23,326 bases of DNA from JBLMYQ01 sp050260055 (GTDB taxonomy: Bacteria; Bacillota; Clostridia; Acetivibrionales; UBA4821): positions 1 through 23,326 of the forward strand of contig JBLNBO010000013.1 of assembly GCA_050260055.1 (NCBI GenBank). Reading direction: 5' to 3'. This document shows positions 13,885-21,101 of this stretch, piece after piece; position 1 is the stretch's first letter, and every line of letters begins with the position of its first letter. The notes beneath the pieces were generated by a model. The model was not told the DNA's origin and ran no database searches. It saw nothing but the letters and a program-made list of their open reading frames with translations. The position numbers and the translations under genes were made by a program.

Positions 13885-14802
13885 TTAAATGGGTTTATCA
13901 ACAGGATTGGGTATTTGAATCTCATTGATAAACGTTTTTTTTATTAAAGAATTAAAATCATTAGGCAAAGGAGCCGTTAAGTTAACTTCATTTTTTTCTA
14001 TTGGATGTATAAATTTATATCTAAATGCATGTAATGCCTGCCTTCCAATCAGTTTACTTTCGAGGCCGTAAAGTGTATCTCCAAGAATCGGATGGCCGAT
14101 GTACTGCATATGAACCCTAATCTGATGGGTGCGGCCTGTTTCAGGCCGGATTTCTAATAAAGAATAGCCATCAAATTCAGTTATGACTTTATAATTGGTT
14201 GCGGCGTATTCGCCATCATGGGATACTTGTCTGGTTATAATGCTTCCGGGAAGACGGGAAATAGGAGCTGAAATTCTTCCGGCAGCAGGTTCGGGAGTGC
14301 CTTCTACAAATGCCATATATATTTTTTCAACTTTTCCTGATTTCATTTGCTTAATTATAGTTTCTTGAATATAAGCATTTTTAGCGAATATCACAATTCC
14401 TGAGGTATCTTTATCAAGTCTTATAACAGGTCTTATGGGGGTATTGATTTTGTTGCGGGCAAAATGAAAGGCAACGGCGTTGGCTAAAGTTCCTGCCCGG
14501 TGAGAGCAAACCGGATGCAATATCATATTTGGCGGCTTATTGATTACCAAGATGGATTCATCTTCAAAAACAATGTCTATAGGAATGTTTTCTGGAATGG
14601 TATCGCCAAGAGATTCATCAATTTGAATCGCAATATGATCATTTGGGTTTACAAAAGAATTGATTGATGCTGGTGCTTTATTAATACTAATTTTTCCTTC
14701 ATTTTTAAATTTACGCAGAAGGCGTGAAGACACTCCACAGTTATATTTTAAAAAATTAAAAATTGTATTATTACAATCAGAGATGAATTCATAAGAAGAC
14801 AT
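13885..14802 (-). CDS. RluA-family pseudouridine synthase
   Basis: The protein has 305 residues. The N-terminal S4-like RNA-binding part (about 14-60: SRLLRKFKNEGKISINKAP) is followed by the catalytic domain. The family motif appears as RPVIRLDKDTSGIVIFAK with catalytic Asp130, then RTHQIRVHMQYIGHPILGDTLYG near 215-245. The usual HRLDxxTSG has Ile in place of His. Such enzymes convert uridines to pseudouridines in 23S rRNA or tRNA; the exact target (RluA, C or D class) cannot be set from sequence, so no symbol is given. Shine-Dalgarno CGGAGG is 5 nt before the ATG at 14802. It is convergent with fprA (38 bases apart) and divergent from the SbcD-like gene. Confidence 0.9.
   Translation of the reverse strand: MSSYEFISDCNNTIFNFLKYNCGVSSRLLRKFKNEGKISINKAPASINSFVNPNDHIAIQIDESLGDTIPENIPIDIVFEDESILVINKPPNMILHPVCSHRAGTLANAVAFHFARNKINTPIRPVIRLDKDTSGIVIFAKNAYIQETIIKQMKSGKVEKIYMAFVEGTPEPAAGRISAPISRLPGSIITRQVSHDGEYAATNYKVITEFDGYSLLEIRPETGRTHQIRVHMQYIGHPILGDTLYGLESKLIGRQALHAFRYKFIHPIEKNEVNLTAPLPNDFNSLIKKTFINEIQIPNPVDKPI
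13893..13942 (+). terminator. Terminator for fprA operon inside convergent rluA-type gene
   Basis: GTTTATCAA (13893-13901) pairs with TTGATAAAC (13925-13933). Inside the loop, GGATT and AATCT add five more pairs (one G-U) beyond a CA/CA internal loop. Eight T (13935-13942) follow on the plus strand. The hairpin lies entirely in the 3' coding end of the minus-strand pseudouridine synthase gene. I saw no comparable terminator for that gene in the opposite direction. Confidence 0.7.
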
Positions 14803-14995
14803 ATTACCTCCGTATTATGCGTTATTATTTATAATAATAACCAGCCTGTATAATAAATGTAAAGTAAATTTAAAATTTTTACTATTGTTTAAAATTAAGA
14901 AGATATATAAAATAATTTAGAAAACATTATCTCAAGAAAAATATGGTAAAAATATATATTGCAATTTACTTCTAATATAGAGATATGGGGGAGTT

Positions 14996-15991
14996 ATGAG
15001 ATTTTTATTTTTTACGGATACACATATTAGAGGAACTAACCCTAAAAGCAGGCTTGATGATTATTATTCTGCTCTAAAAAATAAATTCGAAGAAATAATA
15101 CATATTGCTAATGAGTACGATATTGATTTTGTTTTGCATGGAGGAGATTGGTTCGACAGGCCTGACATCTCACCTTCGATTGTACGTGATTTTGCATTTC
15201 TTATAAAAAAAATCAAGAAACCGGTTTACTCTGTTGCCGGTAATCATGATATATTTGGGCATAATCCTGAAACATTGTCTAGGACTATGCTTGGATTATT
15301 GGAAGGAACTGATATTATAAGAATTATCGAGGATGGAAATCCGATAATTTTAGAAAAAGATAATATTAAGGTTGAAATATATGGACATTCGTATAGTTAT
15401 GATATTGATGAAAAGGGTTTTAAGAAGAGTTACATAGTTAAAAAGAATCCGGATTGCGATTATTGTATAAATATTGTCCATGGAATGCTTCTTCTTAAAC
15501 CATTTCTTGAAGGAATAAAGCATACAATCATAGATGAAATTTTATCTACAGAAGCAGATATTACACTTGTGGGACATTATCATTCAGGGTTTGATATAAA
15601 AAATATTGATAATAAGTTTTTTGTTAACCCTGGAAGCCTTGCGAGAATTAGTGCTTTGAAAAGTGAAATTGAAAGGATTCCACAGGTTGTAATAATTGAA
15701 CTTGATAAAGACATTAATCTCTGGACACTACCATTGAAATGCGCGAAGCCTGGCAAAGAGGTCCTTGATAGAGAACATATAGAAAATGCACAGAACAGAG
15801 CCTACAAAATCAATCAGTTTTTTCAGAATATAAATGCATCAGGTGATTTCAAACAAATAAAAATTGATATTAATGAAATAATTGATGAGATATCATACTC
15901 CGAAGGAATAAACGATAATGTAAAGGTTGAAACCATCAAAAGGATAGAACAAGCGCGTGCGAGTATGGACGAAAAAGAGGTGGAAGGTTGA
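14996..15991 (+). CDS. Mre11/SbcD-like DNA nuclease (metallophosphoesterase)
   Basis: The protein has 331 residues with ATG after a strong GGGGGAG. The Mre11/SbcD ligand set is complete: D8 and H10 (FTDTHIRG), D51 (HGGDWFDRP), N83 and H84 (AGNHDIFGHN), H162 (NIVHGM), H194 and H196 (VGHYHSGFD). After the nuclease core (about 1-235) come a small capping region and a C-terminal helical tail (about 260-331) suited to docking on the ATPase coiled coil. It is a bit shorter than SbcD (about 380-400). The next gene, a Rad50-like N-half, starts inside its last codon (TTGA overlap), so the two are translationally coupled partners. Role by family: Mn-dependent processing of DNA ends or hairpins with an ATPase partner. 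A phage-style gp47/gp46 origin is possible but unproven. Confidence 0.87.
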   Translation: MRFLFFTDTHIRGTNPKSRLDDYYSALKNKFEEIIHIANEYDIDFVLHGGDWFDRPDISPSIVRDFAFLIKKIKKPVYSVAGNHDIFGHNPETLSRTMLGLLEGTDIIRIIEDGNPIILEKDNIKVEIYGHSYSYDIDEKGFKKSYIVKKNPDCDYCINIVHGMLLLKPFLEGIKHTIIDEILSTEADITLVGHYHSGFDIKNIDNKFFVNPGSLARISALKSEIERIPQVVIIELDKDINLWTLPLKCAKPGKEVLDREHIENAQNRAYKINQFFQNINASGDFKQIKIDINEIIDEISYSEGINDNVKVETIKRIEQARASMDEKEVEG

Positions 15992-17289
15992 ACTATATCA
16001 CAAAGGTTAAAATAGAAAATTTTCAATCACATGAAATTTCTGAATTGGAATTTGTAAATGGCCTTAATGTAATAGTTGGGCCGTCAGACCAAGGAAAGTC
16101 AGCTGTTATTCGTGCAATAAAATGGGTATTGTTCAATGAACCAAGAGGTTCCGAATTCATCAGAAATGGAACAAATATGGCAAGGGTTGAGCTTGGATTC
16201 AATAACGGTTACAGTATTATCAGGGAAAGGTCATCCTCTAAAAACCGATACAGCATAATTAATCCAGATGGAGAAGTAAAAGTTTACGAAGGGTTTGGAA
16301 ATGATATCCCTGATGAAGTCAAAGCTGTTCATGGGATAACGAAAGTTTTAATTGATTCTGACAGCAGTGTTTGCCTTAATATTGGAGAGCAGTTGGAATC
16401 TGCATTCTTGATTTCTGAAACTGGCTCGACAAAGGCAAAAGCTATTGGAAGGCTTACAGGAGTACATGTTCTTGATAATGCAATCAGGGAATGTATTAAC
16501 GATATAAAAAAAGAATCTCAACTTGTATCCAAATATAAAAGCGAAACAAATGAATTGGTTGAAAAGCTTGATTCATATAAGGATTTAGAAAACTTAGAAA
16601 AGAAAATCAATAAATGTGAAGCAATGCTTGAAAAGATTAAAAAGTTGAATGATAGGCATAGTAAGCTTGATAAATATAAGTTAGAATTTGATAGGATTAA
16701 TAAAGAAATTAATGAGCTTATAAAAATAAATAAAGCAGTTATAAATGTTGGAGATGCAGAAAACATGGTTGGTCTGCTTTCAAACAGGGTTAAATACTTG
16801 TCAAACCTTCAGGACACTTATTCTAAATTAGCTAATATAAATACCGAAATTCAACTAAATGAAGGCGCTTTAGAGGAAACTAGGAATATAGAGGAAGCTG
16901 CAGCTCGCATAGAGAAAGCCGAGAAAAAGAAGGTTTTAAATGAAAAGTTATTGAATCTGAATAAAAAATATTCAGATATAAATGAAGAGATTGAGCTTTC
17001 AAAGGCAATGCATTTAAAAGTTAGATATATTAACAAAGCAGAAGATATGATTAATAGAATAATTCTATTGGAAAGCAGGAAAGAAGATATCCGGAAAATT
17101 TCCAGTTCATATAATAGTATTAGAAGCAGTATTGCCGAGGGAGAAAAATATATTTCTAAGATGAAGAATGAGTTGGATAACAGCATAAATGAGTATAAAG
17201 ATATTTTAAAAATTATATCAAAGTGTCCTGTTTGTTTTAGCAATATAAATGAAGACACGATAGAAAGAATACTAAAGGAATATGTGTAA
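15988..17289 (+). CDS. N-terminal half of Rad50/SbcC-like ATPase with terminal CxxC hook
   Basis: The protein has 433 residues from TTG at 15988 (AGAGGTGGAAGG upstream), overlapping the SbcD-like gene by 4 bases. It begins as Rad50/SbcC do (KVKIENFQSHEISELEF). Walker A is GPSDQGKSAVIRAIKW (31-46), with a Q-loop region around NIGEQLESAFL (131-141). Residues about 170-405 are lysine/glutamate-rich coiled coil. It ends with SKCPVCFSNI (C413, C416), a zinc-hook CxxC, only 17 residues from the C-terminus. No returning coil, signature motif, Walker B or H-loop follows, although these are expected in full SbcC (about 1000 residues). The frame ends cleanly and no C-lobe is visible downstream. A stand-alone C-lobe is encoded at 5342-5998. 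I infer a two-polypeptide Rad50-like head with the adjacent nuclease. Confidence 0.85.
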   Translation: MNYITKVKIENFQSHEISELEFVNGLNVIVGPSDQGKSAVIRAIKWVLFNEPRGSEFIRNGTNMARVELGFNNGYSIIRERSSSKNRYSIINPDGEVKVYEGFGNDIPDEVKAVHGITKVLIDSDSSVCLNIGEQLESAFLISETGSTKAKAIGRLTGVHVLDNAIRECINDIKKESQLVSKYKSETNELVEKLDSYKDLENLEKKINKCEAMLEKIKKLNDRHSKLDKYKLEFDRINKEINELIKINKAVINVGDAENMVGLLSNRVKYLSNLQDTYSKLANINTEIQLNEGALEETRNIEEAAARIEKAEKKKVLNEKLLNLNKKYSDINEEIELSKAMHLKVRYINKAEDMINRIILLESRKEDIRKISSSYNSIRSSIAEGEKYISKMKNELDNSINEYKDILKIISKCPVCFSNINEDTIERILKEYV

Positions 17290-17333
17290 AAAGAAGCTAG
17301 TTGTAAAACCTAGAGAAAGGGATGAATTTTTGA

Positions 17334-17576
17334 ATGACAAATGATTATGAAAAAGCCATTGCTCAAATAAAAGAAAATTTAGAAAAAGCAAAAAGTATGA
17401 AAATGAAAGCAGAAGCAAGGTTGGAACATTTATACAAACAAAAAGAAGAAATTGAAAAAGAAATCAGAGCATTCAAACTGGAACCGGAAAATCTAGAAAA
17501 TGAAATAAAAAAGGTTCAAGACGAAATTGAAAATCTTTTAAAAGAATCGAAGGAGCTTTTGCCAGAAATCGAATAA
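17334..17576 (+). CDS. Small coiled-coil protein, 80 aa, unknown
   Basis: An 80-residue, highly charged protein (K/E-rich) is predicted as two helices. Residues 3-45 (AIAQIKENLEKAKSM and following) and 53-78 are joined at FKLEPENLE, where a proline breaks the helix. Heptad-like spacing of Leu and Ile supports coiled-coil pairing. It has no cysteine and no recognisable domain. The ATG at 17334 follows AAAGGG by about 12 nt. It starts 44 bases after the Rad50-like N-half with no terminator between, so it is probably the third gene of that operon. It could be an accessory subunit pairing with the unmatched coil. It could also be unrelated to it, since short coiled-coil proteins are hard to assign. 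Confidence 0.7.
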   Translation: MTNDYEKAIAQIKENLEKAKSMKMKAEARLEHLYKQKEEIEKEIRAFKLEPENLENEIKKVQDEIENLLKESKELLPEIE

Positions 17577-17592
17577 GATTTGTTTTCAAAAC

Positions 17593-17621
17593 TTGATTTG
17601 ATTTCTAAAAAGTACTATAGT
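17593..17621 (+). promoter_or_regulatory. Putative sigma-A promoter for rimO-pgsA
   Basis: TTGATT (17593-17598, 4 of 6), an exact 17-nt spacer and TATAGT (17616-17621, 5 of 6) lie about 40 bases before the rimO start, between it and the small coiled-coil gene. Confidence 0.5.
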
Positions 17622-17658
17622 AAATAATGCAGTTAATATCTGTAGAGGAGAATTGGAC

Positions 17659-18975
17659 TTGAGAATTAAAATCGGGGTTATTTCCTTAGGCTGCTCCAAG
17701 AATCTAGTAGATACAGAAGTAATTCTTGGTAATCTTGCCAGATATGGTTTTCAAATTGTAAATGATGCACAAGAAGCAGATGTTATTATTGTAAACACCT
17801 GTGGGTTCATTGATACTGCAAAACAGGAAGCAATAAATACTATTCTTGAAATGGCGGAATACAGAACTAAAGGGAAATGTCAGGCATTGATTGTAATTGG
17901 ATGCCTGGTTGAAAGATATAAAGAAGATATCATGAAAGAAATCCCTGAAGTTGATGCTGTGGTTAGAATAAAAGATTACAGCGAAATTATAGAGATAATC
18001 AAAGGCTTATTGAAAATTAAAAAATATGAGAAAAATATATTGCTTGTTGATGATTATATAAATAGACTAAGGAGCACACCTCCTTCTGTAGCATACTTAA
18101 AAATTGCTGAAGGTTGTGATAATAAATGCTCATATTGCGTGATTCCATCTATAAGAGGACAATATATCAGTAGAAAGATGGAGGATATCTTGAATGAGGC
18201 TCAACATCTTGCAAAGCAGGGAGTTAAAGAGCTTACAGTTATTGCCCAGGATACGACTAGATATGGAAGTGATATATATGGCGAATACAAACTTCCAGAA
18301 TTGTTAAAAAAGCTTTGTGAAATACAAGGTATTGCTTGGATTAGATTAATGTATGCATATCCGGAAAACGTCAGTGATGAATTGATTGAAGTCATTAAAA
18401 ATGAAAGTAAGATATGCAAATACATTGATTTACCAATTCAGCATATAAACAGTAGGATACTCAAGCTGATGAACAGAAGAAGCAGCGGGGAACAAATAAG
18501 AGGACTGATTAGTAACCTCAAAAATAAGATTCCTGAAATTACTATAAGAACTTCTATAATTGTTGGTTTCCCAAGCGAAACAGAAGAAGAGTTCAATGAG
18601 CTTTATGATTTTATAAAAGAAAGCAGATTTGAAAGATTGGGAGTATTCGCATATTCGCGTGAAGAAGGTACGCCTGCAGCTAAGCTTAAAGAGCAATTAC
18701 CATATAAGACAAAGAAGGCTAGGCTTTCAAGCGTGATGAAAATTCAAAATCAGATTTCAAAGGCATTAAATGAGCGGCTTATTGGGAAGAATATAGATGT
18801 TCTCATTGAAGGAACCACAACAAAAGGCAGTTATTTTGGCAGAACTTATAGAGATGCACCCGAAATTGATGGATTTGTTTATATTAAATCAAAGAAAGAG
18901 CTGACCCCAGGTAAGATTGAGAGCACAAAAATCTCTAAAGCAGCAGAGTATGATCTTTTCGGAGGTATAGAATAA
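17659..18975 (+). CDS. rimO: Ribosomal protein S12 methylthiotransferase RimO
   Basis: RimO is a radical-SAM enzyme with two 4Fe-4S clusters that adds a methylthio group to an Asp of ribosomal protein S12. From TTG at 17659 (GAGGAG 8 nt upstream, preferred to the TTG at 17653, only 2 nt away) it is 438 residues, normal for the family. The N-terminal UPF0004 domain has cluster cysteines C12 (SLGCSKNLVDTE), C48 (NTCGFID) and C82 (IGCLVERY). The SAM motif is EGCDNKCSYCVIPSIRG (C153, C157, C160). A TRAM domain ends the protein, with YFGRTYRDAPEIDG. The SLGCSKN and PSIRG features distinguish RimO from MiaB. Its stop overlaps the pgsA ATG (TAATG), so the two are coupled. Confidence 0.96.
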   Translation: MRIKIGVISLGCSKNLVDTEVILGNLARYGFQIVNDAQEADVIIVNTCGFIDTAKQEAINTILEMAEYRTKGKCQALIVIGCLVERYKEDIMKEIPEVDAVVRIKDYSEIIEIIKGLLKIKKYEKNILLVDDYINRLRSTPPSVAYLKIAEGCDNKCSYCVIPSIRGQYISRKMEDILNEAQHLAKQGVKELTVIAQDTTRYGSDIYGEYKLPELLKKLCEIQGIAWIRLMYAYPENVSDELIEVIKNESKICKYIDLPIQHINSRILKLMNRRSSGEQIRGLISNLKNKIPEITIRTSIIVGFPSETEEEFNELYDFIKESRFERLGVFAYSREEGTPAAKLKEQLPYKTKKARLSSVMKIQNQISKALNERLIGKNIDVLIEGTTTKGSYFGRTYRDAPEIDGFVYIKSKKELTPGKIESTKISKAAEYDLFGGIE

Positions 18976-19538
18976 TGAATCTTGCAAACAAGGTTACTAT
19001 TTCTAGAATAATACTTGTTCCAATTTTTCTTATTGCTTTGCTTATAAAAATAAAATATAGGGATATTGAAGTTGGGAAATATCTCGCGGCAGTTATATTT
19101 ATAATCGCTGCAAGTACTGATTTTATTGATGGTTATATTGCAAGAAAAATGCAGCAAATAACCAATCTAGGAAAGTTCTTGGACCCTCTTGCTGATAAGC
19201 TTCTGGTTGTTGCAGCACTTGTATGGCTGGTTGAGGTTCATGAAATGCCTTCGTGGATAGCAATTATAATAATTTCTCGTGAATTTATTGTTACAGGAGT
19301 AAGATTGATTGCAGCCGGAGAAGGAATTGTTATTGCGGCAAGTATTTGGGGAAAAATCAAGACGTTGACACAGATTATTGCAATTATAGCAATATTAATT
19401 CATGACCTTGAACCTTTCAAATATATATTTATATACCCTTTCCATATATATGCTATGTGGATAGCAGTAATTGCAACCGTTTATTCAGGATATGACTATG
19501 TGTATAAGAATAGAGGAATTATGAAAACAGAATCATAA
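18975..19538 (+). CDS. pgsA: CDP-diacylglycerol-glycerol-3-phosphate 3-phosphatidyltransferase
   Basis: This integral membrane enzyme makes phosphatidylglycerophosphate, the first step to phosphatidylglycerol and cardiolipin. Its 187 residues hold several hydrophobic helices. The complete CDP-alcohol phosphotransferase signature Dx2DGx2ARx8Gx3Dx3D is present: D49, D52-G53, A56-R57, G66, D70, D74. The N-terminus NLANKVTISRIILVPIF is the standard PgsA opening. It is coupled to rimO by a 1-base overlap. The Firmicutes order rimO-pgsA is kept, but the cinA and recA genes that often follow are not here; a small unknown gene and sulfur-transfer genes follow instead. Confidence 0.95.
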   Translation: MNLANKVTISRIILVPIFLIALLIKIKYRDIEVGKYLAAVIFIIAASTDFIDGYIARKMQQITNLGKFLDPLADKLLVVAALVWLVEVHEMPSWIAIIIISREFIVTGVRLIAAGEGIVIAASIWGKIKTLTQIIAIIAILIHDLEPFKYIFIYPFHIYAMWIAVIATVYSGYDYVYKNRGIMKTES

Positions 19539-19599
19539 ACATTTTAAAGTTAAATATAGAAAATAAATATTCTAAGACAATTATGAAAGGAAGTAATAA

Positions 19600-19917
19600 A
19601 TGCATCTGCAGGAGATTATTGATTATTTAAAGAAAGTATCCCAAGAAGATGGGGAGCTTACAACACAAGACATCATAAAACTTACTGAAGATTTAGGGAA
19701 TGTTGTTAGAATACAAAGCGAAAGTTTGCTTGAGATTAAAAATGCGAATATACGAATTGAAAATAAAATTAAATACATAGAAATAGAAGTTGAAAAGAGC
19801 AGGGTTTATAAAAATATTGTAGATACAATGATTCAAAAAATAAATAGAAGTCCTTTGTGGGCCCTTATATACTTTTATAGAATTAAAAAGAACGTAGAAA
19901 AGCTTATGAATGAATAA
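19600..19917 (+). CDS. Hypothetical 105-aa helical protein
   Basis: A 105-residue protein starts at ATG 19600, with AAAGGAAG 7 nt upstream. It appears mostly helical: HLQEIIDYLKKVSQ at the N-terminus, a central coil (about 40-70, rich in I, E, N and K), and a C-terminal amphipathic or weakly hydrophobic stretch (SPLWALIYFYRIKKNVEKL, 84-102) that could lie on the membrane. There is no cysteine and no known motif. It sits 61 bases after pgsA and 20 bases before the cysteine desulfurase, on the same strand, with no terminator on either side. I do not recognise the family and propose no function. Confidence 0.72.
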   Translation: MHLQEIIDYLKKVSQEDGELTTQDIIKLTEDLGNVVRIQSESLLEIKNANIRIENKIKYIEIEVEKSRVYKNIVDTMIQKINRSPLWALIYFYRIKKNVEKLMNE

Positions 19918-19937
19918 GTGTTAGGCAGGTATTAATA

Positions 19938-21086
19938 TTGAAGGAAATATATCTTGATAATAGTGCGACAACTAAACCTTTTGACGAAATTTTAGAGGGC
20001 TTGAAAAGTAAAATGGGTTTTTGCTATGGCAATCCATCATCGCTTCATGCGAAAGGTTTGGAGTCGGAAAAAATATTAAAGCAGTCAAAACAGATTATTG
20101 CCGATTCCCTTGGAGCAGCTTCAGGGGAAATCTTTTTTACGGCAGGAGGAACGGAGTCAAACAACATTGCTTTGCAAGGATATGTTAAAGCGAACGAGAA
20201 AAGGTTAGGCTGGCTGGTGACTTCGGAGATAGAACATCCTTCTGTTAAAGATGTTTTTAGATATTTTGAAAAATTAGGCTTGAAAGTTCGTTATATTCCA
20301 GTAGATAGTAACGGAGTATTGAAGGTAGATGAATTTGAAAAGTTTTGCCAAACAGAAAAGGTATCACTCGTAAGTATTATGCATGTAAACAATGAGGTTG
20401 GAAGTGTACAGCCTATTGAAGAGATTATAAAATTAAAGAAACAATATAATTTCAACCTTCATATAGATGCAGTTCAATCATATTGCAAATTAAAATTATC
20501 TGGGTTGGCAAGCAATATTGAGCTTTTATCCATGAGTGGACATAAGATTCATGCGCTAAAAGGGATTGGGGCATTATATATTAGTAAAAGGATAAGAATT
20601 GAGCCTTTATATTTTGGCGGCGGGCAAGAAAGTGAAATAAGGCCTGGAACAGAAAATATTCCAGGCATATGGTCGATTGGAAAGGCTGTTGAAATATTTG
20701 AAAAATACGGTCCGCAGGCACTTGATAAGACGAGAGAATTAAAGGAATATTTTATTGAAAGAGTGCTAAATGAAATAAATGATACAGGAATAAATGGATT
20801 AATTGATGCTCAAAAAAGCGTTCCTCACATAGCAAACATTTGGTTCAAAGGAATTCCAGGCGAAGTAATGCTTCATGCATTAGAAGAAAAGGGAATCTAT
20901 ACTTCTACAGGTTCGGCATGTTCTTCAAGAAAAAAAACGGTTAGTCACGTACTTAAAGCAATGGGAATAAAAGATGACATTGCAGGCAGTTCTGTTAGAT
21001 TCAGCTTATCAATATTAAATACAAAGGAAGAAATTGATTATGTAATTGAAAAAGTAAGTGAATGCGTAAAATATTTGAGAAGATAG
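19938..21086 (+). CDS. iscS: Cysteine desulfurase (IscS/NifS class)
   Basis: This PLP enzyme takes sulfur from cysteine to a protein persulfide. It has 382 residues from TTG at 19938. The opening IYLDNSATTKP, the cofactor region TAGGTESNN (68-76), HVNNEVGSVQP, the Schiff-base lysine in SMSGHKIHALKG (H202, K203) and the sulfur-carrying loop STGSACSSRK (C328) are all present. The loop type puts it in group I. The next gene is thiI, 15 bases on, so the likely main acceptor is ThiI for tRNA 4-thiouridine, as with the NifZ-ThiI pair of Bacillus. Supply of iron-sulfur clusters or thiamine is possible too. No IscR or IscU gene is next to it. The ribosome site (GGCAGGT) is modest. Confidence 0.94.
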   Translation: MKEIYLDNSATTKPFDEILEGLKSKMGFCYGNPSSLHAKGLESEKILKQSKQIIADSLGAASGEIFFTAGGTESNNIALQGYVKANEKRLGWLVTSEIEHPSVKDVFRYFEKLGLKVRYIPVDSNGVLKVDEFEKFCQTEKVSLVSIMHVNNEVGSVQPIEEIIKLKKQYNFNLHIDAVQSYCKLKLSGLASNIELLSMSGHKIHALKGIGALYISKRIRIEPLYFGGGQESEIRPGTENIPGIWSIGKAVEIFEKYGPQALDKTRELKEYFIERVLNEINDTGINGLIDAQKSVPHIANIWFKGIPGEVMLHALEEKGIYTSTGSACSSRKKTVSHVLKAMGIKDDIAGSSVRFSLSILNTKEEIDYVIEKVSECVKYLRR

Positions 21087-21101
21087 ATGGAGGAATGGAT
21101 T

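Noticed and set aside
17261..17340. A frameshift or premature stop might have split one SbcC gene at this point
   Set aside because: The frame ends cleanly after the CPVC hook, the following DNA encodes only a small coiled-coil protein, and no C-lobe motifs (Walker B, H-loop) appear in any frame before rimO. The C-lobe lies 10 kb upstream with its own ribosome site.
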